From Aureococcus anophagefferens (Eukaryota > Sar > Pelagophyceae > Pelagomonadales > Pelagomonadaceae): a stretch of 64,000 nucleotides of DNA. Position 1 is the stretch's first letter. The number at the start of each line of letters is the position of its first letter. Shown here piece after piece: positions 45,646 through 55,299 of the stretch. The stretch is taken from contig NW_008705562.1 of the NCBI RefSeq assembly GCF_000186865.1, positions 2,588,526 through 2,652,525 of the forward strand. The letters are read 5' to 3'. The position numbers and the translations under genes are program-made. The notes below the pieces were generated by a model. The model was not told where the DNA came from and ran no database searches. It saw only the letters and a program-made list of their open reading frames with translations.

Positions 45646-46722
45646 ATGCGGCTTCTCGTCGCGGCGCTCGCCGCCGCCGGCGCGGCGGGCATGGAGCTCC
45701 GCGTGTCGACGTCCGTCGGCTCGCGGTTCCTGGACAAGAAGGTGGACCTGAGCCTCGACGACGGCATCGGGTGGACCATCGGCGACGTGAAGAAGCTCGT
45801 CGCCGTCCGGTTTCCCGGGCAGCCGCCCGCGTCGCTGCAGCGGCTCTTCCTCGGCTCGCGGCTGCTGCGCGACGACGACCCCGCGAGCGGCCTCGCGGAG
45901 GAGGGCGGCGACGCGGGCGAGCGCATCCCGCTCGTCCTCGACGTCGTGCCGCCCGTCGCCGCGGGCCGGTCGCGGCCGCCGGACGACCTCGAGGACCGGC
46001 TGAAGGCGTACGCGGCCGAGGTGGTCGCGCTCGAGCACGCGCGGCGGCTCCTCGCCGACGACGTCGTCGGCGCCGCGCGGGCGCGCCTCGACGACGACGA
46101 CGACGAGGAGGACGAGGAGGAGGAGGAGGACGACGACGAGGCCGCGCCGCGGGGCGCGTCCGTCGCGGGCGAGATCCGCCGCTACGAGGCGACGCTGCTG
46201 GCGACGGTCAAGGACGGCCTGGCGGCGCACGCGGCCAAGGTCACGTCGGGCGTCGTCGCCGACGGCCGGGGCCGCCGCGCCGCGGACCCGCGCAAGGCCT
46301 TCTTCCTCGACGCGGACGCGACGTCGTTCAGCGACAAGCTCGCGCTCGGCCTCGACATGAACTGGCGGGAGAGCCTGAAGGTCACGGGGGGGCTCGTCCT
46401 CGCGGCGAACGTCGGCGTCCAGGACAAGGGGCGCAAGGCGTTCCTCCTGTCGCTCGCGCCGTTCGTCTTCCTCGCGCAGACGCGGCCCGCGCGGTTCCTG
46501 CTCAAGGCCGCGTGGTACCTCCTCCCCCGCGGGCCGGCGCACGCCGACGGCTTCTTCAACGTCCTCCTCAACGCGCCCCAGCAGATGATGCTCGCGCTCG
46601 ACGAGGACTTCTACAAGGCCGAGCTCTTCCGGCCGCTCGTATCCGACGCGGAGCTCGCGGAGACGGACGGCGCCTTGGACGACGACGACGACGACGACGA
46701 CGAGGAGGACGACGACGAGTAA
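45646..46722 (+). CDS. Signal-peptide-bearing ubiquitin-like domain protein
   Basis: 358 aa from ATG 45646. A signal peptide (MRLLVAALAAAGAAG) leads straight into a ubiquitin-like fold at ~17-105 (WTIGDVKKLVAVRFPGQPP, LQRLFLGSRLLRDDD). An acidic Asp/Glu run (~145-165) follows, then a helical part with a moderately hydrophobic segment (AFLLSLAPFVFLAQTRP), and the chain ends in another Asp/Glu run. A ubiquitin-like domain on a secretory leader is unusual. In algae with secondary plastids, the symbiont-derived SELMA pathway uses a ubiquitin-like protein in the periplastid space; this is one possible reading but unproven. Confidence 0.75.
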   Translation: MRLLVAALAAAGAAGMELRVSTSVGSRFLDKKVDLSLDDGIGWTIGDVKKLVAVRFPGQPPASLQRLFLGSRLLRDDDPASGLAEEGGDAGERIPLVLDVVPPVAAGRSRPPDDLEDRLKAYAAEVVALEHARRLLADDVVGAARARLDDDDDEEDEEEEEDDDEAAPRGASVAGEIRRYEATLLATVKDGLAAHAAKVTSGVVADGRGRRAADPRKAFFLDADATSFSDKLALGLDMNWRESLKVTGGLVLAANVGVQDKGRKAFLLSLAPFVFLAQTRPARFLLKAAWYLLPRGPAHADGFFNVLLNAPQQMMLALDEDFYKAELFRPLVSDAELAETDGALDDDDDDDDEEDDDE

Positions 46723-46735
46723 GGGTGGGGCGTGT

Positions 46736-46754
46736 TCTCTCTCTCTCTCTCTCT
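46736..46754. repeat. (CT)n microsatellite
   Basis: About nine CT units lie between the ubiquitin-like gene stop and the NDUFA9 start. On the minus strand it reads GA-repeat. Confidence 0.9.
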
Positions 46755-46864
46755 GGATGGTCGCGCGGGCGAACTTGGGCGACGCGTCGCGCGGCGCGCA
46801 GCGGCGCGCGGCCGAATGATGCGCCACCGGACCATCGCGATCAGCCGTGGCTTGTTTTGGCACG

Positions 46865-48049
46865 ATGGCCGCCAAGTCTCTGGCCATTTCGGCCGCCGCG
46901 GCGCCCGGGCTGCGCCGGTCCCTGGCCGCCCAGGCGCCGGCCGCGTCCTTCTTCAGCTCCCAGCCGGCGCGGGCCGTCGTGAGCCCCGCGCAGCACCGCG
47001 TGGGCGAGTACGGCCTCGGCGGCCGCCACAGCGTGTCCGGCGTGCGCTGCGCGCTCTTCGGGGGCATCGGGTTCCTCGGGCGCTACGTCTGCAGCGAGAT
47101 GGGCAAGATCGGGACGCGCGTGCGCGTCGGGAACCGGGGCTGCGAGCTCGAGGCGCGCCACCTCAAGGTGAGCTTCGACCACGGCCAGTTCCACGCGCCG
47201 TTCTACTCGGCGCGCGACGAGGCGTCCATCGCCGAGGTCATCGGGCGGGCGAACGTCGTCGTGAACATGGTGGGCAAGTACTACGAGACGCGGAACGTCG
47301 TGCCGACGAAGCGCGCGGACGGCGCGTACAGCAACGTCAACTATTCGTACGAGGAGGTCAACGTCGACGCGGCGCGGGCGATCGCCCGGCAGGCCAAGGC
47401 CGCGGGCGCCGCGGGCTTCGTGCACGTGAGCGCCATGGCCGCCGACGCCAAGAGCCCGTCCGAGTGGGCGCGCACGAAGGCCGCGGGCGAGGCGGCCGTG
47501 CTCGAGGAGTTCCCCGAGGCGACGATCGTCCGGCCCTGCACGCTCTTCGGCTGGGAGGACCGGCTCCTCAACTGGTTCGCGGGCATCGCGGGCATGCCCG
47601 GGGCCCTCGTGCCCCTCGTGGACGACGGCGCGTCCGTGCTCCAGCCCGTCTACGCGGTCGACGTCGCGAAAGTCATCAACCAGATCACGCTCGACCCGAC
47701 CAAGTACGCGGGGCAGGTCGTGGAGCTCGGCGGGCCGGCGGAGTACACGCGCCGCGAGCTCGCCGAGTTCACCTTCGACGTCACGAAGCAGAAGGCGACG
47801 CTCGTGCCCGTGCCCGCGCAGCTGGCGGATTTCGCCGCGGGCTTCATGAACCTGGCGCCGTCGCCCATGTGGACCCGCGACGAGGTCGCCCTCGAGACCG
47901 TCGACGTCGTCGTGCCACCAGGCACGCCGAACCTCACCTTCGCCGACTTCGGCATCGCGCCGACGCCCATCGAGAAGATCGCCTTCTCCTACCTCCACCG
48001 CTACCGCGAGGGCGGCCACTTCATCATCGCCAAGGGCTACCACGGCTAG
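46865..48049 (+). CDS. NDUFA9: Mitochondrial complex I 39-kDa subunit (NDUFA9)
   Basis: 394 aa from ATG 46865, the first ATG. The N-terminus (MAAKSLAISAAAAPGLRRSL) is a typical mitochondrial presequence. The extended-SDR Rossmann motif is FGGIGFLGRYVCSEMGK, followed by VVVNMVGKYYETRN, FVHVSAMAADAKSPSEWARTK and ATIVRPCTLFGWEDRLLNWF, all matching the NDUFA9 accessory subunit, which binds NADPH at the Q-module of complex I. Length is normal and no break is seen. Confidence 0.93.
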   Translation: MAAKSLAISAAAAPGLRRSLAAQAPAASFFSSQPARAVVSPAQHRVGEYGLGGRHSVSGVRCALFGGIGFLGRYVCSEMGKIGTRVRVGNRGCELEARHLKVSFDHGQFHAPFYSARDEASIAEVIGRANVVVNMVGKYYETRNVVPTKRADGAYSNVNYSYEEVNVDAARAIARQAKAAGAAGFVHVSAMAADAKSPSEWARTKAAGEAAVLEEFPEATIVRPCTLFGWEDRLLNWFAGIAGMPGALVPLVDDGASVLQPVYAVDVAKVINQITLDPTKYAGQVVELGGPAEYTRRELAEFTFDVTKQKATLVPVPAQLADFAAGFMNLAPSPMWTRDEVALETVDVVVPPGTPNLTFADFGIAPTPIEKIAFSYLHRYREGGHFIIAKGYHG

Positions 48050-48385
48050 GACGCCAGCCCTCTCCCCCGATCACGCTAAGACCCCGGAAGCTCGCGCTCG
48101 GTTTCGGGGGTCGCGGGGGCGGGCACGGCGACGCGCGCCGAAGTGCGCGCCGCCGCCGGCCCTGCCGCCGGCGACGTTTTCGCTTCGAAGGCCATGGAAG
48201 CGGGGAGCGCGCCGGCGACGTGTCGCGAGCTGCTCGCTGGACTTCGTAAAAGGCCGTCGCGTAGTGCGCTCCAGCGCCGCGGGCAAAGAGGCCTCGGGGC
48301 GCGCGCGCGCGCTTTTTGGACGGCTCGCAGCAACCGAACGCGCGCCGACGCCGCAACGAACCGTAGGCACACGCGTTTCTCGACC
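48050..48385. other. 336-bp intergenic region before the Hsp110 gene
   Basis: Promoter and UTR of tandem plus-strand genes. I recognise no heat-shock element of the nGAAn type in clear tandem form. Confidence 0.4.
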
Positions 48386-51111
48386 ATGGCGGTCGTCGGC
48401 CTCGACTTCGGGTGCCTGAACGCCGTGATGGCGCAGGCGGAGCGCGGCGGCGTGACCGTGCTCCTCAACGAGAACTCGAAGCGCCTCAACGCGAACCTCG
48501 TGTCGTTCCAGGGGAAGCAGCGGTTCCTCGGCGCGCGCCCGCGCCCGGCCGCTCCGGAAGACCCCTCGCGCGCGCGCGCCGCCCGGCGCCCCGCCGACGC
48601 GCCCTCCTCGCAGGCGAGGCGGCGTCGTCCATCGCGCGGTCCAACTACAAGAACACGATCTCGTGCATGAAGCGCTTCATGGGGCGCAAGATGTCCGAGC
48701 CCGAGGTCGCGGCGGAGATCGCGCGCGTGCCCGGCGTCAAGTTCGTCGAGGTCGACGGCCTCGTCGGCGTCGAGGTCATGTACGACGGCGAGCCCAAGGC
48801 GTTGAGCATCCCCCAGTGCGCGGCCATGATGCTCTTCAAGATGTCGCAGATCTGCGCGGACAGCAACAAGGGCGCGTCGATCGCCGAGGTCGTCGTCTCC
48901 GTGCCCGCGTGGTTCACGAACTCGCAGCGCCTGGCCATGCTCGACGCCTGCGACGTCGCGGGCCTGCGCTGCCTGCGCCTCATGCACGACACGACGGCGA
49001 CGGCCCTCGAGTACGGCATCTGGCGGTCCGCGAAGAAGGCCTTCGACGAGAAGGTCACGCAGCGCGTGCTCTTCGTCGACATGGGCTACAGCTCCTACCA
49101 GGTGTCCATCGTCGACTACGTCATCGGCAAGCTGGTGGTGAAGGCCACGGCCTGGGACCGCACGCTCGGCGGCCGCGACTTCGACGAGGTCATCGCCGCG
49201 TGGATCGCCGGCGAGTTCAAGGCCAAGCACAAGTGCGACCCCATGGAGAACCCCAAGGCGCGCATGAAGCTGCTGGACACGGCGGAGAAGGCGAAGAAGA
49301 CGCTGAGCCCCCACGGCGTCGGCGAGGCGAACATCTACTGCGAGTGCCTCATGAACGACCTCGACTTCTCGATCAAGCTCACGCTCGACAAGTTCGAGGA
49401 GCTCATCCAGCCCCTGCTCGACCGCCTCGTGGCGCCCGTGGACCGCGCGCTCGAGGCGTCGGGCACGGACCCCAAGGACCTGGCGGCGACGGAGATCTGC
49501 GGCGGCGGGTCGCGCGTCGCGTCCGTCAAGAAGGTCCTCGCGGCGCGCCTCGGTTTAGACGCGTCCGCGACGAACTACGGCCTGAAGACGACGCTCAACG
49601 CCGACGAGTGCGTGTCCAAGGGCTGCGCCATGCAGGCGGCCATGCTGTCGCCGCGCTTCAAGGTCAAGGAGTACCAGATCTACGAGGCGACGCCGTTCGG
49701 CGTGTCGCTCTCGTGGGACCAGGGCGCGGCCGCGGCCGCCGCGCCCATGGACACGTCGGCCGACGGCGGCGACGACGACGGCGCCGACGACGGCGCGACG
49801 GCGGGCACGTCCGACGTCGTGCTCTTCCCGCGCAACGGCGAGACGCCGTCGACGAAGCGGCTCACGTTCCGCCGCGGCGACGACTTCAAGATCACGGCGA
49901 GTTACGACGCCAAGGACGCGGCCCTCCTGCCGGCGCAGTGCGAGGCCTTGATCGGCGAGTTCACGGTCAAGGGCGTGCCCCCGGCCTCCGCCGACGCGCC
50001 GTCGCGCGTCCGCGTGAACGTCGCGCACAGCGTCCACGGCACCGTCGCCATCTCGAGCGCGCAGTTGGTGGTCGAGGTGCCCGACGACGAGCCCGCGAAG
50101 AAGGACGACGAGAAGAAGGACGACGCCAAGGCCGACGGCGAGGCCAAGTCCGAGGAGAAGAAGGACGACGCGCCCGCGGAGTCCAAGGACGGCGAGGCCA
50201 AGGCCGAGTCGCCCGCCAAGGCCGACGCCGCGCCCGCGGGCGACGCCAAGGCCGACGCCGCGCCGACGAAGAAGAAGCGCAAGTACAAGAAGACGCCCCT
50301 CGAGGTCGCGGCGACGCTGCCCAAAATGTCCAAGGCGCAGCTCGACGCCGCGCTCGAGCTCGAGGCGCAGATGGCGAACCAAGACCGCGTCATCCAGGAG
50401 ACGAACGACATGCGCAACGAGCTCGAGGCCTACATCTACAAGATGCGCGACGACGTCATCGGCGACCTGCGGCCCTTCGTCGCCGACGACGCCAAGGCCG
50501 CCTTCGAGGCCGCCATCGGCGGCGCGGAGGAGTGGCTCTACGAGGGCGACGGCTACGACGCGACCAAGTCGCAGTACGCCGCGCGCCTCAAGGACCTCCA
50601 CGCGCTCGGGTCGCCCATCCAGGCGCGCTTCAAGGCCCACGAGGACCGGCCCGCGGCCGTGAGCGCGCTCCAGACCAAGATCGAGGACCTCAAGACCTTC
50701 GCCAACTCGTCCGACGAGTGCTTCGCGCACGTCGACGACTCGGAGCGCGCGACGGTCCGCGACGCCGCGACCAAGGCCGGCGACTGGCTCATGGACATGC
50801 TGGACAAGCAGGGCAAGCTCGAGCAGCACGACGACCCGGCGCTGCTGCCCGCGGACGTGTCCGCGAAGCTCGGCGACCTCGAGCGCAACACCAAGGCCAT
50901 CCTCGCCAAGCCCAAGCCCATCCCCAAGAAGGAGGAGGCCAAGGCCGAGGAGCCCCCGCCCGCGCCGGACGCGACGCCGAAAGACGACGGCGACGCGAAG
51001 ATGGACGACGCCTCCGCGCCCGACGTCGACATGCCCGACGCCCAGGCGGACAAGTCCGACGTCGACATGCCCGACGCCGCCGCGCCGGACGCGCCCGAGC
51101 CCACCGACTAG
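48386..51111 (+). CDS. Hsp110 family chaperone (Hsp70 nucleotide-exchange type)
   Basis: Exons 48386-48530 and 48614-51111 give 880 aa. The ATPase domain starts MAVVGLDFGCLNAVMAQAER. The 83-bp intron has donor GCGCGC and acceptor CCTCGCAG, and removing it gives QRFLGEAASSIARSNYKNTI as in Hsp110. Further motifs are VVVSVPAWFTNSQRLAML, FVDMGYSSYQVSIV and ICGGGSRVASVKK. The acidic, Lys/Glu/Ala-rich insertion in the substrate domain (~560-620), the KKKRKYKKTPLEV block and the long C-terminal helical bundle distinguish it from Hsp70. The tail carries a duplicated DVDMPDA. It acts in the cytosol; no ER signal or retention motif. Confidence 0.95.
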
Positions 51112-51248
51112 GGCGCGCGCGCGGCCCCCGGGGTTTCGCGAAGCCCCACACTTTCTTCCTCCCCACGCACTCCGCTCCGACGGGGGCGATCCCCCGTCCG
51201 CCTATCTAAACCCCCTCCTCAGATTGACCTCGCCGCGCGGTGAAATTT

Positions 51249-54200
51249 TTACTCGGGGTCCCCGCGCCGCGCGGCGATGTCGCGGAGCCTTCGCCGCGCG
51301 CCGCTCGGGAGCCGGAGCGCGCCGGTGGCCGTCGGCGGCGGCAGCATGGCGAGCGCGAGCACCGCGGGCGGGCCCGCGTCCGCCACGCGGCGCCGCCACT
51401 CGGCGTAGGGCACGCGGGCCACGGGCGACGCCGGCCGCTCGAGGCCCGCGACGAGGTCCGCCAGCGGCGCGGGCGGCACGCCGAAGCGCGCCGCGTCGAG
51501 GTGGTCGAAGACGACGCCGGGCTCGGCGTCCTCGGCGGCGCGCGCGAGGAGCGCCCGCGCGGCGACGTCGACGGGCAGCACCGCGACGGCGGCCCCCTTG
51601 GCCTCGAGGCCCAGGGGCGCCGCGCGCGTCGCGTCGACGGCCGCGAGGAGCAGCGAGAGCCAGTCGCGCGCGCCGCCGCGGTTCGCCGGGTCGCGCGTCG
51701 GCGGGCCCAGGAGGCCCAGGCGGCAGATCGCCGCGCGGCGGACGCGGCCCGCGGCCGCCGCGGCCGCGAGGCGGTGCTCGGCGACGAGCTTCGACCGGCC
51801 GTAGCCGCTGTCGAGGTCCGCGGCGCACGCCGGGGGCACGAGGCCCGCGCCGGCCCAGCCGCGCGCGAAATCGGCGCGGGGCACGACGCTCAGCGTCGAC
51901 GCGAAGACGACGGCCGCGCCGGCGAAGCGCTCCAGGAGCGCGCCGAGGCCGCCGACGTTCGTCGGCGCGAGCGCGTCGTAGGGCGCCGCGTGGTCGACGA
52001 CCGCGGCCGCGTGCACGACGACGCCGACGGCCAGGCGCTCGAGCGCTTTCGCGTCGGCGGGCGCGAGGCCGAGGCCGGGCGCCGACAGGTCCGCGACGAA
52101 GGGCCTCACGCGGTCGTCGGCGCGCGGGACGCGAGACGCGTCGCCGCGCACGAGCACCGCGATCGCCTCCCAAGCGTCGTCCGCGACGGCCGCCGCGAGG
52201 AGCTCGGGCCCGAGGAAGCCCGTCGCCGTCGTCAAGAGCAGGACGTGGCGGTTCCGCGGTCCCGGGGGCGCGGCCTCCGAGACCGGCGCGCGGGCTTCGA
52301 CGGCCCAGTCGCGGGCCGCGGGCGCGGTCGCCGCCGCGCCGCCCCGCGCCTTCGCCCGGAGCGCCCGCGCGTCGAGCGCGAAGACGTCCGCCACACTGAA
52401 GCCGCCGCCGCGCCAGGCGCCCGCGAGCCGCGCGGCGGCGACGCTGTCGCCGCCGAGCGCGGCCCACCAGCCCGCGCCCGCCGGGAGCGCCGGCGCGTCG
52501 CCGTCCCGCGCGTCGAAGAACGCGAGCGCGAGCGCGACGGCGTCCGGGGCCGCGCCCGGGGCCGGGTGCCGCGCCGCGACGACGTGGCGCCGCAGCTTGC
52601 CGTGCGCCGAGATGATGTCCTCGTCCCAGGGCCCGGCGTCGACAACGCAGGAAAAAGGCACAAACCAGGACGGGAGGCCCGCGGCCGCCGCGGCGTCGCG
52701 CATCTCCGCGAGCGCTACTTCCGGCGCGACGTCGCCGAGGACGACGGCGCGCGGCGCGGCGTCGCCGGGCCGCGCGAGGAGCACGCAGGCGTCGAGCGAC
52801 GGGCACCGGGCCGCGAAGAGCCACTCGGTCTCCGAGGGCGCGAAGAACTCGCCGTTCGCGAGCTTAACCGCGGCGCCGCGCCGGTCGACGACGTCGAGCT
52901 TGCCGCCGACCCAGCGGCCCAGATCGCCGGTCCGGAACCAGCCGCGGTCGAAGCGGTCCGCGGCGGCGACGATGGCCCCCCGCGCCGTCCTGACGAGGAT
53001 CTCGCCGACGCCGCCCGCGGCGCCGTCGATCCGGACCTCGACGCCGGCGACGGGCGTCCCGTCGCGCGCGATGCCGCCGGGGACCTCGGCCATGGCGTAG
53101 CCGTTGGACACCCGGGCGACGGCGCCGAAGCACCGCTCTAAAAAGGCGAGGAGCGCCGGCGGCACGCGCGCGCCGCCCGCGGCGACCAGCCGGAGCCGGC
53201 GGCCCGCGAGCGCGCGCGTCGCCGCGAGCGCCGCCGCGTCGGTCAGGCCCCGCGCCACGTGGCCGTCGTAGGCGGCCTCGTAGAGCGCGTAGAACCGCGG
53301 CGCCGCCGACAGCTGCGTCGGGGCGACGGCGCGGATCTCCTCCAGGAACGCGCCCCGCCGCGCGTCGCAGAAGCCGAGGCGCCCGCCGTGGACCAGCTCG
53401 CTCCAGGCCGCGCGCCGCGCGAGGCCGTGCGACAGCGGCGCGAAGAGCGCCTGGCAGGACACGCGCGTCGACCGCCGCGCGAGCGCCCGCCGGCCGCGCC
53501 GCGACGCGGGCGGGCACCGGTCGCCCCAGGCCGCCCACGCCTCCGCGTCGAACCAGAGGGGCTTCGGGTCGCCGCTCGACCCGAAGGACAGCAGGCACGC
53601 GACGAGGCCGGCGCGCGGCGGCTCGTCGGAGTCGCGCGGCGGCTCGTCGGAGTCGCGCGGCGGCTCGTCGGAGTCGCCGTAGAGGGGACCGTCGGCGTCG
53701 TCGTCCTTTGGCGGCCGCGACGCGAGGACCGCGACGGAGGGCGCCGCGGCCTCCCAGGCGGCCGCCCGGTCGCCGTCGACCACGGCCGCGCGGAGCGCCA
53801 GGCCCGTGCCGGCGAGCGCCGCCGTCGCGCGGGCCAGGGCGTCCCGCGGCGGCGTCGCCGCGTCGACGGCGACCGAGGGCAACCCCGCGAGCGCGCACGC
53901 CCAGTCCGCGACGAGCCAGCCCGGCCCGTTGCGCGCGCAGAGCGCGACGGCGCCGCCGGCGGGGCCGCAGGCCTCGACGAGCTCCCGCGCGCGCCGGCTC
54001 GCCGCGGCGCCGACGCGCGCGTAGCTCCGCCACCGGAGCTTGCCGCCGTCGAAGTCGCCGAGGAGCGGGCGGCCCGCGTACGCGCGGAGCGCGCGCCGGA
54101 CCATGGTCCACGGGTGCACGGCCGCGGCGTCCGACGGCGCGAAGGCCTCGGCGAAGACCCGCCGTCGCAGCGCGCGCGGGCTCGCGGCGTCGAGGTAAAG

Positions 54201-54332
54201 CGAGGAGCCAGTGGTTTGGGCGCCGCAGGCCTCGCAGAGCTCCAACTCGTCGTCCTCCGCGCAGCGCCACCGCGGCGCCGACGCAGCAATTGATGCGCTG
54301 CACGTACTGCAGGCGATTGGCGTGTCCTTCAT
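51249..54332 (-). CDS. Carboxylic-acid-reductase-like A-T-R enzyme with N-terminal zinc finger
   Basis: 1027 aa. Residues 8-37 form a compact Cys finger (CSTCSASIAAS, RWRC, LCEACG) of ZZ type. The adenylation domain (~50-590) shows a P-loop variant LLSFGSSGDPKPLW (~245), NGYAMAEVPGG (~410), WFRTGDLGRW (~468) and the catalytic Lys in AHGKLRRH (~577). A carrier domain follows with GGDSVAAARL (phosphopantetheine Ser ~626). The thioester reductase starts LLLTTATGFLGPELL (~701) and has YGRSK (~841). This A-T-R order is that of carboxylic acid reductases and aminoadipate reductase: an acid is activated with ATP and reduced to an aldehyde with NADPH. The substrate is unknown. A DSDEPPR triple repeat interrupts the adenylation domain. 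Confidence 0.88.
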   Translation of the reverse strand: MKDTPIACSTCSASIAASAPRWRCAEDDELELCEACGAQTTGSSLYLDAASPRALRRRVFAEAFAPSDAAAVHPWTMVRRALRAYAGRPLLGDFDGGKLRWRSYARVGAAASRRARELVEACGPAGGAVALCARNGPGWLVADWACALAGLPSVAVDAATPPRDALARATAALAGTGLALRAAVVDGDRAAAWEAAAPSVAVLASRPPKDDDADGPLYGDSDEPPRDSDEPPRDSDEPPRAGLVACLLSFGSSGDPKPLWFDAEAWAAWGDRCPPASRRGRRALARRSTRVSCQALFAPLSHGLARRAAWSELVHGGRLGFCDARRGAFLEEIRAVAPTQLSAAPRFYALYEAAYDGHVARGLTDAAALAATRALAGRRLRLVAAGGARVPPALLAFLERCFGAVARVSNGYAMAEVPGGIARDGTPVAGVEVRIDGAAGGVGEILVRTARGAIVAAADRFDRGWFRTGDLGRWVGGKLDVVDRRGAAVKLANGEFFAPSETEWLFAARCPSLDACVLLARPGDAAPRAVVLGDVAPEVALAEMRDAAAAAGLPSWFVPFSCVVDAGPWDEDIISAHGKLRRHVVAARHPAPGAAPDAVALALAFFDARDGDAPALPAGAGWWAALGGDSVAAARLAGAWRGGGFSVADVFALDARALRAKARGGAAATAPAARDWAVEARAPVSEAAPPGPRNRHVLLLTTATGFLGPELLAAAVADDAWEAIAVLVRGDASRVPRADDRVRPFVADLSAPGLGLAPADAKALERLAVGVVVHAAAVVDHAAPYDALAPTNVGGLGALLERFAGAAVVFASTLSVVPRADFARGWAGAGLVPPACAADLDSGYGRSKLVAEHRLAAAAAAGRVRRAAICRLGLLGPPTRDPANRGGARDWLSLLLAAVDATRAAPLGLEAKGAAVAVLPVDVAARALLARAAEDAEPGVVFDHLDAARFGVPPAPLADLVAGLERPASPVARVPYAEWRRRVADAGPPAVLALAMLPPPTATGALRLPSGARRRLRDIAARRGDPE

Positions 54333-55299
54333 CGATCATGCATCGCGTTTAGGCAAGCCACCATCGTTTGTTGCCGTGTCGAGCGCGACGTTGACCAAGT
54401 TATTGAAGGGGGTGCGCACCCGAAGATCCCGCCCGGAGGCTCAGACGGAGGCGTAGCCGGGGGGTTGGCGTTCCCACACCGGCCCCTTCCTCCGACCCAA
54501 AGATCGCGCGCGCACTCGGATCGGAGGTGTGGCGGCGGTACACTCGCGCCAAGCCTGGTACCGACCGCCACGCCGAGAGCACGCCGGGATTGGCGCAAGG
54601 CAGTAGCATCCTGAGTCGCCTCATTCAGACGACACTCAACGGACTCTCCGTGGACCGGGGGAGGTTGAGAACGAAGGCACCCGCACCCGACGGGCAGGAC
54701 GTCCGGCTCGACTAGGCCGATTCAACCTCAGGACCACAAGTGGCTAGCCGAGGGCACCGCCGAAGAGGACACCCGTAGTCAGCGGGACCGAAGAGAGCAA
54801 AGACGCCGACGAAGAGAGCGAAGACGCCGACGTCGACGGAGCCGCACACAGCGCCACGCTACGAAGAGACGCTGCAGAATGCAGAGAAACGAATGGACAC
54901 GGGCACATCGAAGCCCGCACACCGAAGCCATCGAGGGCGCCGACCCCACCAGCTCCCCCCAAGACTCACGCCGAAGGCATCCGAACGAAGCGAGCGCGCG
55001 CGGCAGCCCCCCGGGCCCGTGGGCGACGTCGCGCCGACGGCCAAGCACTGCAAGCTCTCGCGCGCGGCGCCCCGCCGCCCAATCGACGCGCGCAGCGGGA
55101 CGCTCCTCCCCGAGCGCCCACCGGACCCAACGCGGCGAGCTCCACCACCGGTCGCTGCGCGAGACCACCCCCGCGCACCTCCGAAGGCTGCCCATAAGCT
55201 ACGGCGTCATCCGATTTTGTTGATACATACGTTGAATAGATGGTGAAGCTGAGCATATGGGCTGTGGCAAAATGCGATAATCACACGCTAGCATAATCG
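54333..55299. other. 967-bp gene-free region of unusual composition
   Basis: This is the longest gap in the window. 54411-54422 is a palindrome, GGGTGCGCACCC. 54730-54900 is rich in GAAGA/GACGCC words, unlike the coding bias around it. Overlapping open frames on both strands (such as 54779-55195 minus) show no domain. It may be a degraded repeat or transposon; I cannot identify it. Confidence 0.4.

Noticed and set aside
48531..48613. Frameshift in the Hsp110 gene
   Set aside because: A GC-AG intron restores the conserved FLGEAASS sequence exactly; no sequencing error is needed.
54779..55195. 138-codon minus-strand frame in the long gap
   Set aside because: Arg-rich, no family features, overlapped by equally long frames on the other strand.
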